Part shown: positions 36,309 through 43,980 of the stretch, piece after piece
Layout of the letters: each line of letters starts with the position of its first letter
Numbering within the stretch: position 1 is the stretch's first letter
Assembly: GCA_902770845.1 (NCBI GenBank)
Contig: CACXUV010000020.1
Span: 1 to 43,980 of the forward strand
Direction of reading: 5' to 3'
DNA from: an uncultured Prevotellaceae bacterium
Lineage (GTDB): Bacteria > Bacteroidota > Bacteroidia > Bacteroidales > Bacteroidaceae
Length of the DNA: 43,980 nucleotides
Notes under the pieces: model-generated
What the model was told of the DNA's origin: nothing
Databases searched by the model: none
The model's input: only the letters and a program-made list of their open reading frames with translations
Position numbers and translations under genes: made by a program

Positions 36309-37682
36309 CATAGGCCACAGGCTCATTTCAGCAAAGAGCACGGCCAAGCCCGCTACAAAGCCCAGAAAGATTTTCCACGTGAGATGGCGGAAGTACCATC
36401 CCAACCGCATTTGTTCTATCTGCATCAAGGCAATGCCACTGGTGGAACCCACCAGGAGCAAACAGCCGCCTATGGCTGTGCAGAAGGGAATGACGAGCCA
36501 GTAGGTGCCGTTGGTAGCAAAAACGCCTTCACCGCCCACGGGGAAGAACGACACATTGGTGATGGCCACGGTGAACGTGTCGACCAGCGAAGAAAGCACA
36601 CCAGAGAGAAAGCCCATGACCCATACGTTTTCATGCAAGGTGGCAAACACCCACTCAGCTATGTCACCCAGCACGCCCGACTCGGTAAGCACGCCCATGG
36701 CCAGCATGATGCCCATGACAAAGAGCAACTGCTGAATGGCTCCATATTGCAGCGCTTGCGGTTTGCGATCGGCCATCTGGTCGGCCTGCATGAGCTTGCG
36801 GTTGAAAGCCTCATTCACCACCCACAGCACCGACAGTACGCACAGGGCCCCAAGAAAGGGCGACAGCTTGGTAATGTTGCGGAAGGTGGGAATGAACCAC
36901 AGTCCACCAATCCCCACAAAGAGCATCATGACACGCTGCCAACGGTTCAGTCTTGTATCATTGCCGCGATAGGGAGCCACGCCCCACTCTATGTCAAGAC
37001 GTCCTGGCAACTGGCGACTGATTAGCGCCGTTGGCACAATCCACGAAACCAGTGCAGGCAACAGCAGATAGGCCGAAAAATGAGTGGCCGTGATGGCCTC
37101 GTTGCCCCAGAGCACCAGCCCTATGGGATCGCCTATCACGGTGAAGCAGCCACCAGCATTGGCAGCCAGCACAATGGCTGCTCCCACAAGCATGCGCTGG
37201 CTGCGGTTCTTCACAATCGAGTGCATCGTGACGAGCATCATCATGGCTGTTGTCAGGTTGTCGAGGTTGGCAGAGAGAATAAAGGTGGCCAGAGTGATTG
37301 TCCACAGCAGTCGCTTTGAGTTGCGTGTGCGAATCCATTCTGCAATGAAGTCAAAGCAACCGTTGTTGCCCAGAATTTCAACGATGCTCATGGTGGCCAC
37401 CAAGAACATGACAATGGCAGCTGCACTGCCCACATATTTCAGGAAGATGTGGTCGTAGATGAAGTATTTCACCGTGAGGCTGGTGGCGGCCTGGCCATTA
37501 AGCCACTCCATGTAATCGGCTGCGTGAAGTTTCATCACGAAATCCTCGCCCCAGCACACATAGACCACCCAGCCCACCGTACCAATAAACATGGCAATGG
37601 CGGCCTTGTTCACTCCCGTGAGATGGCCCGTTGCTATCAGCAGATAGCCAAAGATGAGCATCAGTACAATAATCAGAGTCAT
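36300..37682 (-). CDS. nhaD: Sodium:proton antiporter, NhaD type
   Basis: A 460-residue inner-membrane antiporter with about a dozen hydrophobic helices. It extrudes Na+ in exchange for protons and belongs to the ion-transporter (IT) superfamily. Recognisable segments are TLATFILSANLDNLTTAMMM, AANAGGCFTVIGDPIGLVLW and SSLVDTFTVAITNVSFFPVG, which hold the polar residues of the transport path. It begins 10 nt after the stop of the upstream histidine kinase gene, so the two are almost certainly co-expressed. Confidence 0.93.
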   Translation of the reverse strand: MTLIIVLMLIFGYLLIATGHLTGVNKAAIAMFIGTVGWVVYVCWGEDFVMKLHAADYMEWLNGQAATSLTVKYFIYDHIFLKYVGSAAAIVMFLVATMSIVEILGNNGCFDFIAEWIRTRNSKRLLWTITLATFILSANLDNLTTAMMMLVTMHSIVKNRSQRMLVGAAIVLAANAGGCFTVIGDPIGLVLWGNEAITATHFSAYLLLPALVSWIVPTALISRQLPGRLDIEWGVAPYRGNDTRLNRWQRVMMLFVGIGGLWFIPTFRNITKLSPFLGALCVLSVLWVVNEAFNRKLMQADQMADRKPQALQYGAIQQLLFVMGIMLAMGVLTESGVLGDIAEWVFATLHENVWVMGFLSGVLSSLVDTFTVAITNVSFFPVGGEGVFATNGTYWLVIPFCTAIGGCLLLVGSTSGIALMQIEQMRLGWYFRHLTWKIFLGFVAGLAVLFAEMSLWPMLM

Positions 37683-37691
37683 GATTTTGCG

Positions 37692-39272
37692 TTATATCTG
37701 TTTCTTGTTTTTTGGCTTACTCACAGGCACCCATACCCAGAAAGTGGTGCCTTGCTCCGACGTGCTGCGCAGCCCAATCTTGCCCCTGCAACGCTCCACA
37801 GCTGCCTTGCAGATGCTGAGCCCCAAGCCAGGAGTCTGGCTCTGTATGAAGGTGTTTTCATCGGAGAGCAGCGAAAAAATGTTTTGCTGCAATTCCTTTG
37901 GAATGCCGCATCCAGTGTCTTCCACCTCGATTGTAATGCCCCGTTTCTGCAACTTGTGACTCACGCGAACATGTCCCTGAGCAGTGTGTTTGAAGGCATT
38001 GTCAAGCAGATGGGTCAAGATGAGGCCCACCTTGGAGCTATCGATCATCACCACGCCATCGTCGCCTTCAACAATCAGTTCCACCTCAGGCGACATGTGG
38101 TCGGCGCAACTTTTCCTGCACTGGTCCATCAGATCGGCCAAGCGACACTCCTGCAACTGCAGCTCGTCGTTGCTCGACTCAATGTGTGACAGCAACAGCA
38201 GTTCATTGATGAAATAGAGTAGCTGCTGACCATTGTGGTTGATCAAGCCACACAGGTTGTTGTATTCGTCGATTGACACGCCATCCTTTCCGTTTTGCAG
38301 CAACACGTCGCTGAAGCCAATGACAGCATTCAGCGGTGTGCGCAGTGCATGGCTGATATTGCCCAGAAACACCGTTTTCATGCGCTCGCTGCGCTGAGCT
38401 CGCTCCACCTCGCGCTTCAACCGCCGATGGTGGTGCTGCTGAATGACCACAAGTGCCAGCAAGAAGACGAAGGCCAGCAATGCCAGCGACACATAAATCC
38501 AGCGCGGAATTTCGAATGTTCCAAAGGGAGTTATCACGTCGCCACCGTAGATTTCACGCGTAGTACCGTCTTTTTCCATTTGTTCCAGGAAAGGATTGAT
38601 GGCATCAATCACTTTCTTGTCACGGCTCACGTAGCAATACTCACGAGGCGTTAGTGTGAGATCGCCCGACTCCACGTTCTTCAGGTCATAGCGGTTGATG
38701 ATATACTTTGCCTGATAGCGAAAACAAATCACAGCATCATAGTAGCCCTTGTTCAGGTCGATGATGGCCTTGTGCAAATCGGTCACCACATGCAGGCGTG
38801 CACCAATGCTGGTGAGCGTGTCGCTGACGGAGCGCGACTCCATGTAGGCCACGCTCTTGTCCTTCAGGTTGCGCAGGTCATAGCTTTCCTTGTCGCCCTT
38901 GCGATAGACCACCTGATAGTAGAGCCTCATCACGGCACGCGAATAATAGAGCTGGTCTTTGCGATAGGGCGAGTAGACCATCATGCCCAGGTCTACTTTG
39001 TGCTCTAACACATCGTCCTTAATGTTCTGCCAAGTGTTGGGCTGATAGCTGAAGGGAAGATTCATGCGGCGCATCAGTTCCTGGGTGAAGTCTACGTCGA
39101 GTCCGCAGGGCATTCCATCTTTGTCGACATACTCCATGGGGGCATAGTCAAGGTCGAGCCCGATGATAAGCGGGTGTTCCCTGGAGAAGCCGATGATATC
39201 GTCGGCTTTTGCGCCTGCAGAAGTGATCAGTAGCAGCAGGGCCAGTAGCAATCGGTGGTAAGGTATGGTCAT
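37692..39272 (-). CDS. Sensor histidine kinase with periplasmic SBP_bac_3 domain
   Basis: A 526-residue sensor. A signal peptide (1-23) is followed by a family-3 solute-binding domain (about 30-250: PLIIGLDLDYAPMEYVDKDG, then GLDVDFTQELMRRM), as in amino-acid-binding proteins and BvgS-type kinases. A membrane helix (256-277), a HisKA domain with His308 and an HATPase_c domain complete it (N-box LLDNAFKH, G1 DTGCGIP, G2 PGLGLSI). The H-box reads SHALRTPLN, with Ala instead of the usual Glu or Asp after the histidine. It has no receiver, and no response regulator is adjacent. The ligand is unknown; the immediate downstream partner is nhaD. Confidence 0.88.
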   Translation of the reverse strand: MTIPYHRLLLALLLLITSAGAKADDIIGFSREHPLIIGLDLDYAPMEYVDKDGMPCGLDVDFTQELMRRMNLPFSYQPNTWQNIKDDVLEHKVDLGMMVYSPYRKDQLYYSRAVMRLYYQVVYRKGDKESYDLRNLKDKSVAYMESRSVSDTLTSIGARLHVVTDLHKAIIDLNKGYYDAVICFRYQAKYIINRYDLKNVESGDLTLTPREYCYVSRDKKVIDAINPFLEQMEKDGTTREIYGGDVITPFGTFEIPRWIYVSLALLAFVFLLALVVIQQHHHRRLKREVERAQRSERMKTVFLGNISHALRTPLNAVIGFSDVLLQNGKDGVSIDEYNNLCGLINHNGQQLLYFINELLLLSHIESSNDELQLQECRLADLMDQCRKSCADHMSPEVELIVEGDDGVVMIDSSKVGLILTHLLDNAFKHTAQGHVRVSHKLQKRGITIEVEDTGCGIPKELQQNIFSLLSDENTFIQSQTPGLGLSICKAAVERCRGKIGLRSTSEQGTTFWVWVPVSKPKNKKQI

Positions 39273-39313
39273 TGTGTTCTGTCTGTCTGGTTGGTTGTGA
39301 GAAGCTGTTTTTT

Positions 39314-40228
39314 TTAAATGTCTATCACATCCAGCTCCTTGGTTAGCTGGGTATGCGGAAACAAGCTGACAGCCTCTTGAAGCAGCACATTCTCGTCTTC
39401 ATAACGCGAGCTGTAGTGCCCCAGCAACAGCTTGTCCACACCGGCCTCACGAGCCACCATGGCTGCCTGGCGGGCGGTGGAGTGGCAATACTTCTCAGCC
39501 ATGGCCTCATTGTCGTCGGCATAGGTGGCTTCATGATAGAGTGTTGTCACCCCATGAAGCCGTGAGGCCAACTGGGGCAGATAGCGTGTATCGCCCACAT
39601 AGGCGTAGGCTCTGGGCAATTCGGCCGGAGTCACCAGTCGGCTATTGGCAATCACGGTGCCGTCGGGCTGCACATAGTCGGCCCCCGACTTGATATTGGC
39701 TATTTGCGAAAGGGGAATGTTGTAGAAATCAATCATATCGCGACGTATGTGGGGCATACCCGGCTTTTCGCGAAACAGGAAACCACAACAGGGCATTCGA
39801 TGCTGCAAGGGCAGCGACTCCACGCTGAGCGAGCGGTCTTCGAAGATTACCTGTTGCCGGGTGGTGTCAACTGGATGAAAATCAACCTTATAGCCAAGGT
39901 CGCGGCAGAAAAAATCCAACTGCATGCCAAGCAACGGCCCCAGAGCCTCATCGGCATAGACGTGCATCGTGGCCGTGCGCCCCATGAGACCAAAGGTGCT
40001 GAGCATGCCAATGAGCCCGAAGCAGTGGTCGCCATGAAGATGGGAAATGAAAATATGCCCCACCTTGTTGAACGACAGCCGTGCACGCCGCATCTGAATC
40101 TGTGCTCCCTCGCCACAATCCACCATGTACAGTTTGCCACGACATTCCACCACCTGTATCGTGGGGAAATGGCGCAGCGTGGGCAAAGCACTTCCACAAC
40201 CCAGAATATGCAGTTTGAAGGGTTCCAT
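39314..40228 (-). CDS. rnz: Ribonuclease Z
   Basis: A 304-residue MBL-fold endonuclease that trims tRNA 3' ends. The N-terminus is MEPFKLHILGCGSALPTLRH. The zinc motif SHLHGDHCFGL carries HxHxDH, and YVGDTRYLPQLASRLHG, then HEATY and LGHYSSRYED, complete the family signature. The ATG at 40228 is preferred over an in-frame TTG at 40240. It lies 49 nt after the lipoprotein gene and 41 nt before the kinase gene. Confidence 0.95.
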   Translation of the reverse strand: MEPFKLHILGCGSALPTLRHFPTIQVVECRGKLYMVDCGEGAQIQMRRARLSFNKVGHIFISHLHGDHCFGLIGMLSTFGLMGRTATMHVYADEALGPLLGMQLDFFCRDLGYKVDFHPVDTTRQQVIFEDRSLSVESLPLQHRMPCCGFLFREKPGMPHIRRDMIDFYNIPLSQIANIKSGADYVQPDGTVIANSRLVTPAELPRAYAYVGDTRYLPQLASRLHGVTTLYHEATYADDNEAMAEKYCHSTARQAAMVAREAGVDKLLLGHYSSRYEDENVLLQEAVSLFPHTQLTKELDVIDI

Positions 40229-40277
40229 TGTCTTCTGCAAGAATGTATTGTTTTTTTAACTGTTACTGATCGACACC

Positions 40278-40955
40278 CTACAGTCCAATCTCATCCCCTT
40301 CGCCATCATCCAGTTCTATGCCCAGATCGCTATAGTCATCTTCGGGCTGAGGGCGAGTGTATTCAAAGGTCTCCTCGGCATCACAGTACGAAAGCGAGTC
40401 GGCCGAAAGAAAGAGCAGCTGGAAATATTCCGTCTCTTCAAAGTCGCCCCCACCTTCGCGCACGCTCACCACTTCGAGCTGGCCATTCACCAGGCGCCAC
40501 GATTTATAGAGCACGGCACCATGGTTGATGCTCTCGGCCACGCCACCTTCCTTGAAACGGATGCCCATGCTGGATGTGCCGTCGAGCGGATTGGGCATCA
40601 CCCAGTCGCCCAGCAGGGTGGATTCGTTCAGCACCATCAGCGCGACGTTGCTGCCCTTTGGCATAATCACCGCCATGCGATCGCCCACGGCAATACCGCC
40701 AAACATGGTCCCTGCATCCTGAGCTTCTGTGGTGCTGATGATAAGGGTGTCGCCATTGTCGGCAATCAGCTGCAGCGTGTTCATGGCCGATGCCTCACCA
40801 CAAACGCCATAGATCGTAGAATCCTGACTGGCAGCGGACTGGGCGTTTTCGTTATTGTCAGATACGGGCTTAGGCTTGCTTTCTCCACATGACACAACAC
40901 CTAATGTGGCAACACATGCAAGAAGCAGAAGTGCAGTAATCTTCGTTTTCATCAT
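40278..40955 (-). CDS. Putative lipoprotein with lipocalin-like domain
   Basis: A 225-residue exported protein. A signal peptide with lipobox VVSC places the lipid-modified Cys at residue 23. A linker rich in Asn/Ser follows, and the central part (about 50-110) is compact and beta-rich. The segment LLGDWVMPNPLDGTSSMGIR followed by a later SWRLVNGQLEV resembles small lipocalin-like domains common in Bacteroidota lipoproteins. The C-terminus is very acidic (PEDDYSDLGIELDDGEGDE). Function unknown. It sits between mazG and rnz in the same minus-strand run. Confidence 0.65.
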   Translation of the reverse strand: MMKTKITALLLLACVATLGVVSCGESKPKPVSDNNENAQSAASQDSTIYGVCGEASAMNTLQLIADNGDTLIISTTEAQDAGTMFGGIAVGDRMAVIMPKGSNVALMVLNESTLLGDWVMPNPLDGTSSMGIRFKEGGVAESINHGAVLYKSWRLVNGQLEVVSVREGGGDFEETEYFQLLFLSADSLSYCDAEETFEYTRPQPEDDYSDLGIELDDGEGDEIGL

Positions 40956-40990
40956 ATATACGTTCTTTAGTTTTTTAGTTCTACAGTTTT

Positions 40991-41890
40991 TTAGTTCTTT
41001 TCCTGTTGCTTAGCCTCGTTCCAGAGCGTGTCCATCTCTTCAAGCGTCATTTCGGTTAGGGGCTTGCCCACCCTGATACTGTGCTCTTCAATATAGGTGA
41101 AGCGCCTGATGAACTTGGCGTTGGTGGCCTCGAGCGCATTGTCGGGGTTCAGCTTGTAGAGCCGTGATGCGTTGATGAGCGAGAAGAGCAGGTCGCCCAG
41201 TTCGGCTTCCTGTGCCTTCCTGACCTTTTGCTTCTGCTCTTCACCGGCATCGGCCGACAGGGGCTTTGAAAGTTCGGCTTCAAACTCGGCAATCTCTTCT
41301 TTCACCTTGTCCCACACGTCTTCTTTTTTTGCCCAGTCGAAGCCCACGTTGCGCGCTTTGTCTTGTATGCGATAGGCTTTGATCACACTGGGCAGAGCAG
41401 CCGGAACGCCCGACAACACGCGCTTGTTGCCGTCTTTCTCCTTCAGCTTTATCTGCTCCCAGTTCTGCAGCACCTGCTCTGCGGTTGTGGCCTGTTCAAA
41501 CTGCCTGTCTTTGGCCACCGACCGCTCGCCTCTGAACGGCAATGGCCTGGGCTCGTCTTCGCCCACCTGGCTGGAATCGTAGATGTGGGGGTGGCGAAAA
41601 ATGAGCTTGTCGGCCTGCTGGCGCAGCACGTCATAAATGTCGAACTGCCCCAGCTCAGAGCCTATCTTGGCATAAAAGCAGAGGTGCATCATCACGTCGC
41701 CCAGTTCCTTCATCGTGTCGTGGCTGTCGCCACGAGCCAGAGCGTCGCACAGTTCGTAGGTTTCTTCTATGGTGTTGGGACGCAGACTTTCATTGGTCTG
41801 CTTCTTGTCCCATGGACATTTCTCGCGCAACTGGTCGAGCACATCGAGCAGTCGTCCGAAAGCTTTCATTTGTTCTTCGCGTGTATGCAT
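40991..41890 (-). CDS. mazG: Nucleoside triphosphate pyrophosphohydrolase (MazG)
   Basis: A 299-residue cytoplasmic enzyme that hydrolyses nucleoside triphosphates to monophosphates, removing non-canonical nucleotides. The first MazG domain has CPWDKKQTNESLRPNTIEET and ELGDVMMHLCFYAK; the second has EELAEFEAEL-like EEIAEFEAEL and AELGDLLFSLINASR. The duplicated ExxE...ExxD metal sites are intact. Length fits the two-domain housekeeping form. First gene of the mazG-lipoprotein-rnz-kinase-nhaD run. Confidence 0.96.
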   Translation of the reverse strand: MHTREEQMKAFGRLLDVLDQLREKCPWDKKQTNESLRPNTIEETYELCDALARGDSHDTMKELGDVMMHLCFYAKIGSELGQFDIYDVLRQQADKLIFRHPHIYDSSQVGEDEPRPLPFRGERSVAKDRQFEQATTAEQVLQNWEQIKLKEKDGNKRVLSGVPAALPSVIKAYRIQDKARNVGFDWAKKEDVWDKVKEEIAEFEAELSKPLSADAGEEQKQKVRKAQEAELGDLLFSLINASRLYKLNPDNALEATNAKFIRRFTYIEEHSIRVGKPLTEMTLEEMDTLWNEAKQQEKN

Positions 41891-41918
41891 GAAACATTAT
41901 TGTTTTCTTTTATCTCAT

Positions 41919-41927
41919 GCAAAGGTA
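41919..41927 (-). promoter_or_regulatory. -7 promoter element of mazG and probably of the five-gene run
   Basis: TACCTTTGC on the minus strand, 28 nt before the mazG ATG. No other clear -7/-33 pair is visible in the short gaps down to nhaD. Confidence 0.55.
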
Positions 41928-42029
41928 ATCATTTTTTTTGAAACCGCCAAATTTCAGCCACATTTAAAATGCCAGAGAAGACAAATGTTTTGCCATTGCC
42001 CGTCTCGTCGGTATCGGGAAAGAAGAGAT

Positions 42030-42098
42030 GAAGCCTCACACCTCATATTGGAGTCCCCCTTACAGGGGGACAGAAATATGAAGGTGGATGGAGGCTTC
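42030..42098. repeat. Nested palindromic element between mazG and valS
   Basis: Three nested stems share one axis: GAAGCCTC/GAGGCTTC (42030-42037, 42091-42098), CACCTCATATT/AATATGAAGGTG (42039-42049, 42075-42086, one bulge), and GTCCCCC/GGGGGAC (42053-42059, 42065-42071, loop TTACA). The whole 69-nt segment can fold into one long hairpin. It resembles the dispersed intergenic palindromes of Bacteroidota genomes. It is the main structure in the 475-base gap 41891-42365. Confidence 0.75.
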
Positions 42099-42220
42099 GG
42101 AAAGCGCATGGAAAGCACGTCACTTCCGAGGCATAAGTATGATACTTAGCGCATGCAAACCATATAATTAGCAACCAAAAGCAACATAGTAAGTAGCCAT
42201 GCAAAAGATTGAGGTTTTTT

Positions 42221-42257
42221 GTTTTTCCCTGTTTTTCTTGTTTTTCCTTGTTTTTCT
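42221..42257. repeat. Four tandem GTTTTTC units
   Basis: Units starting at 42221, 42231, 42240 and 42250 share GTTTTTC with 2-3 variable bases, a short pyrimidine-rich microrepeat upstream of valS. A weak -7-like AACTTTTGC lies further on, near 42332-42341. Confidence 0.6.
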
Positions 42258-42365
42258 AAAGCATTGCTTCATATCAACTATTTTTGATTAACTACTCAAG
42301 ATGGCGCATGTCACAGACACAAACTTTTGCGCAAAACCAATATTTAACTCCGATTACAAACAAAC

Positions 42366-43980
42366 ATGGAAATAGCAAGCAAATACGACCCCAAAGAGGT
42401 CGAAGGCAAATGGTATCAGTACTGGCTCGACAACAAGTTGTTCAGCTCGAAGCCAGATGGTCGCGAACCCTACACAATCGTCATTCCGCCGCCCAACGTT
42501 ACGGGTGTGCTGCACATGGGCCACATGCTCAACAACACCATCCAGGACATCTTGGTGCGCCGTGCCCGCATGGAGGGCAAGAACGCCTGCTGGGTGCCCG
42601 GCACCGACCACGCCTCGATTGCCACAGAGGCAAAGGTGGTGAAGAAGCTGGCCGCCGAGGGCATCAAGAAACACGACCTCACGCGCGAAGAGTTTCTGAA
42701 GCACGCCTGGGACTGGACCGACGAGCACGGAGGCATCATCCTGAAACAGCTGCGCCGACTGGGAGCATCGTGCGACTGGGACCGCACGGCTTTCACCATG
42801 GACGAAAAACGCTCGAAGAGCGTCATCAAGGTCTTCGTAGACCTCTATCGCAAGGGATACATCTATCGCGGCCTGCGCATGGTGAACTGGGATCCCAAGG
42901 CCCTTACCGCCCTCTCCGACGAGGAAGTGGTCTACAAGGAAGAACACTCCAAGCTGTACCACCTGAAATACTACGTCGCCGGCAGCGTGTCCGCTGATTC
43001 TCTCGCTGGCGAGGGCAACGTTGTTCACCACGACGATCGCGGCTACTACGCTGTGGTGGCCACCACGCGCCCCGAAACCATCATGGGCGACACTGCCATG
43101 TGCATCAACCCCAAAGACCCCAAGAACCAGTGGCTCAAGGGCAAGAAGGTGATGGTGCCACTGGTGAACCGCGAGATTCCCGTGATAGAAGACCGCTACG
43201 TTGACATCGAGTTCGGCACGGGCTGCTTGAAGGTGACACCTGCACACGACAAGAACGACAACATGCTGGGCAAGACTCACAATCTGGAAACCATCGACAT
43301 CTTCAACCCCGACGGCACCATCTCCAGCCAGTCCACGCTCTACGTGGGCATGGACCGCTTTGAGTGTCGCAAGCAGATTGCCAAAGACCTGGAAGCAGCC
43401 GGACTCATGGAAAAGGTGGAGGACTACACCAACAAGGTGGGCTACTCGGAGCGCAACCCCGACACGGCCATCGAGCCGCGTCTCTCGCTGCAGTGGTTCC
43501 TCAGAATGCAGCACTTTGCCGACATTGCCCTGCCTCCCGTGCTCAACGGCGAGATGCACTTCTATCCCCAGAAATATGTAAACACCTATAAGAACTGGCT
43601 CGAGAACATTCAAGACTGGTGCATCAGTCGACAGCTGTGGTGGGGCCACCGCATTCCGGCCTACTACTACCCCACCGCGCCCAGTGCTTCCGATGCAGAG
43701 GAAAAGTTCGTGGTGGCCGAGACCCCCGAAGAGGCACTCGACCTGGCTCGCAAGGAGAGTGGCAACCAGAACCTGCAGCTCAGCGACCTGAAACAGGACG
43801 AAGATGCGCTCGACACATGGTTCAGCTCCTGGCTGTGGCCCGTCAGCCTTTTCGACGGCATCAACAATCCCGACAACGATGAGATAAAGTACTACTACCC
43901 CACCAGCGACCTGGTGACAGGACCCGACATCATCTTCTTCTGGGTGGCACGCATGATCATGGCTGGCGAGGAATACATGG
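42366..43980 (+). CDS. valS: Valyl-tRNA synthetase, N-terminal 538 residues (continues beyond window)
   Basis: Class Ia synthetase charging tRNA-Val. The frame is open from ATG 42366 to the window end without a stop. It begins [20 protein letters not shown], with the HIGH motif as HMGH (50-53 in [20 protein letters not shown]). [16 protein letters not shown] follows. The CP1 editing domain is seen in [20 protein letters not shown] and [20 protein letters not shown], and the return to the catalytic core in [20 protein letters not shown] (about 417-436, first residue approximate). The KMSKS loop lies outside the window. The only promoter-like element is the weak AACTTTTGC noted above. Confidence 0.97.
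   Translation, partial: MEIASKYDPKEVEGKWYQYWLDNKLFSSKPDGREPYTIVIPPPNVTGVLHMGHMLNNTIQDILVRRARMEGKNACWVPGTDHASIATEAKVVKKLAAEGIKKHDLTREEFLKHAWDWTDEHGGIILKQLRRLGASCDWDRTAFTMDEKRSKSVIKVFVDLYRKGYIYRGLRMVNWDPKALTALSDEEVVYKEEHSKLYHLKYYVAGSVSADSLAGEGNVVHHDDRGYYAVVATTRPETIMGDTAMCINPKDPKNQWLKGKKVMVPLVNREIPVIEDRYVDIEFGTGCLKVTPAHDKNDNMLGKTHNLETIDIFNPDGTISSQSTLYVGMDRFECRKQIAKDLEAAGLMEKVEDYTNKVGYSERNPDTAIEPRLSLQWFLRMQHFADIALPPVLNGEMHFYPQKYVNTYKNWLENIQDWCISRQLWWGHRIPAYYYPTAPSASDAEEKFVVAETPEEALDLARKESGNQNLQLSDLKQDEDALDTWFSSWLWPVSLFDGINNPDNDEIKYYYPTSDLVTGPDIIFFWVARMIMAGEEYM

Noticed and set aside
42150..42365. T-box or amino-acid riboswitch before valS
   Set aside because: No T-box consensus bulge or terminator/antiterminator pair is visible close to valS. 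The palindrome lies too far upstream and lacks a following T-run.
42354..43649. 431-codon minus-strand ORF opposite valS
   Set aside because: Antisense to valS, whose motifs are intact; Val/His-rich composition is a mirror of GC-rich coding.

Overview
The window looks like chromosome of a member of the Bacteroidales, probably Prevotella/Segatella-like. Three things point there. Most intergenic gaps carry the Bacteroidota promoter form (TTTG, about 19 nt, TAnnTTTG) and few carry a strong Shine-Dalgarno. The gene families are typical of the order: a Rho with a long disordered insert, a fused HAD-IGPD HisB, an LptD-like outer-membrane protein and a DUF4348-like lipoprotein. The chromosomal backbone is moderately GC-rich and coding-dense. 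No rRNA, tRNA, CRISPR array or insertion sequence was recognised.

Layout. 1-7.7 kb: the C-terminal end of a helicase-type protein; a candidate small RNA; a minus-strand lipoprotein-murB-metallohydrolase operon; free-methionine sulfoxide reductase divergent from a secreted GH3 beta-glucosidase; and a DbpA-type RNA helicase. 7.7-13.5 kb: an A/T-richer acquired segment holding an XRE regulator, a 1269-aa Type IIG restriction-modification protein, a RhuM remnant, a HigBA-like toxin-antitoxin pair and an ECF sigma-factor remnant. It is bracketed by nearly identical ~90-bp repeats that themselves carry promoters. 13.6-16.4 kb: a membrane protein overlapping hisB, then a LuxR-type regulator with a degenerate receiver. 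16.4-21.3 kb: rho, a REC-histidine kinase, the rpsF-rpsR-rplI operon and a 55-aa membrane protein.

21.3-28.9 kb: a minus-strand run of an alanine/sodium symporter, a Crp/Fnr regulator, lepA, an LptD-like protein and an HD-domain protein. 29-33 kb: uxuA and uxuB (hexuronate catabolism, fructuronate to mannonate to 2-keto-3-deoxygluconate), with an unusual TM-PAS-receiver-like protein between them on the opposite strand. 33-36.3 kb: ligA with a solo B3/B4-domain gene, and a small HExxH protein. 36.3-41.9 kb: a tight minus-strand run, mazG, lipoprotein, rnz, periplasmic-binding histidine kinase, nhaD, which may be one transcript. 42-44 kb: a nested palindromic element followed by valS, which runs off the window.

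The points most worth attention are the promoter-bearing repeats flanking the defence island, the candidate sRNA at the left end, the Cys4-PAS/pseudo-receiver protein inside the uxu locus, and the decayed genes that mark the island as a recombination hotspot.
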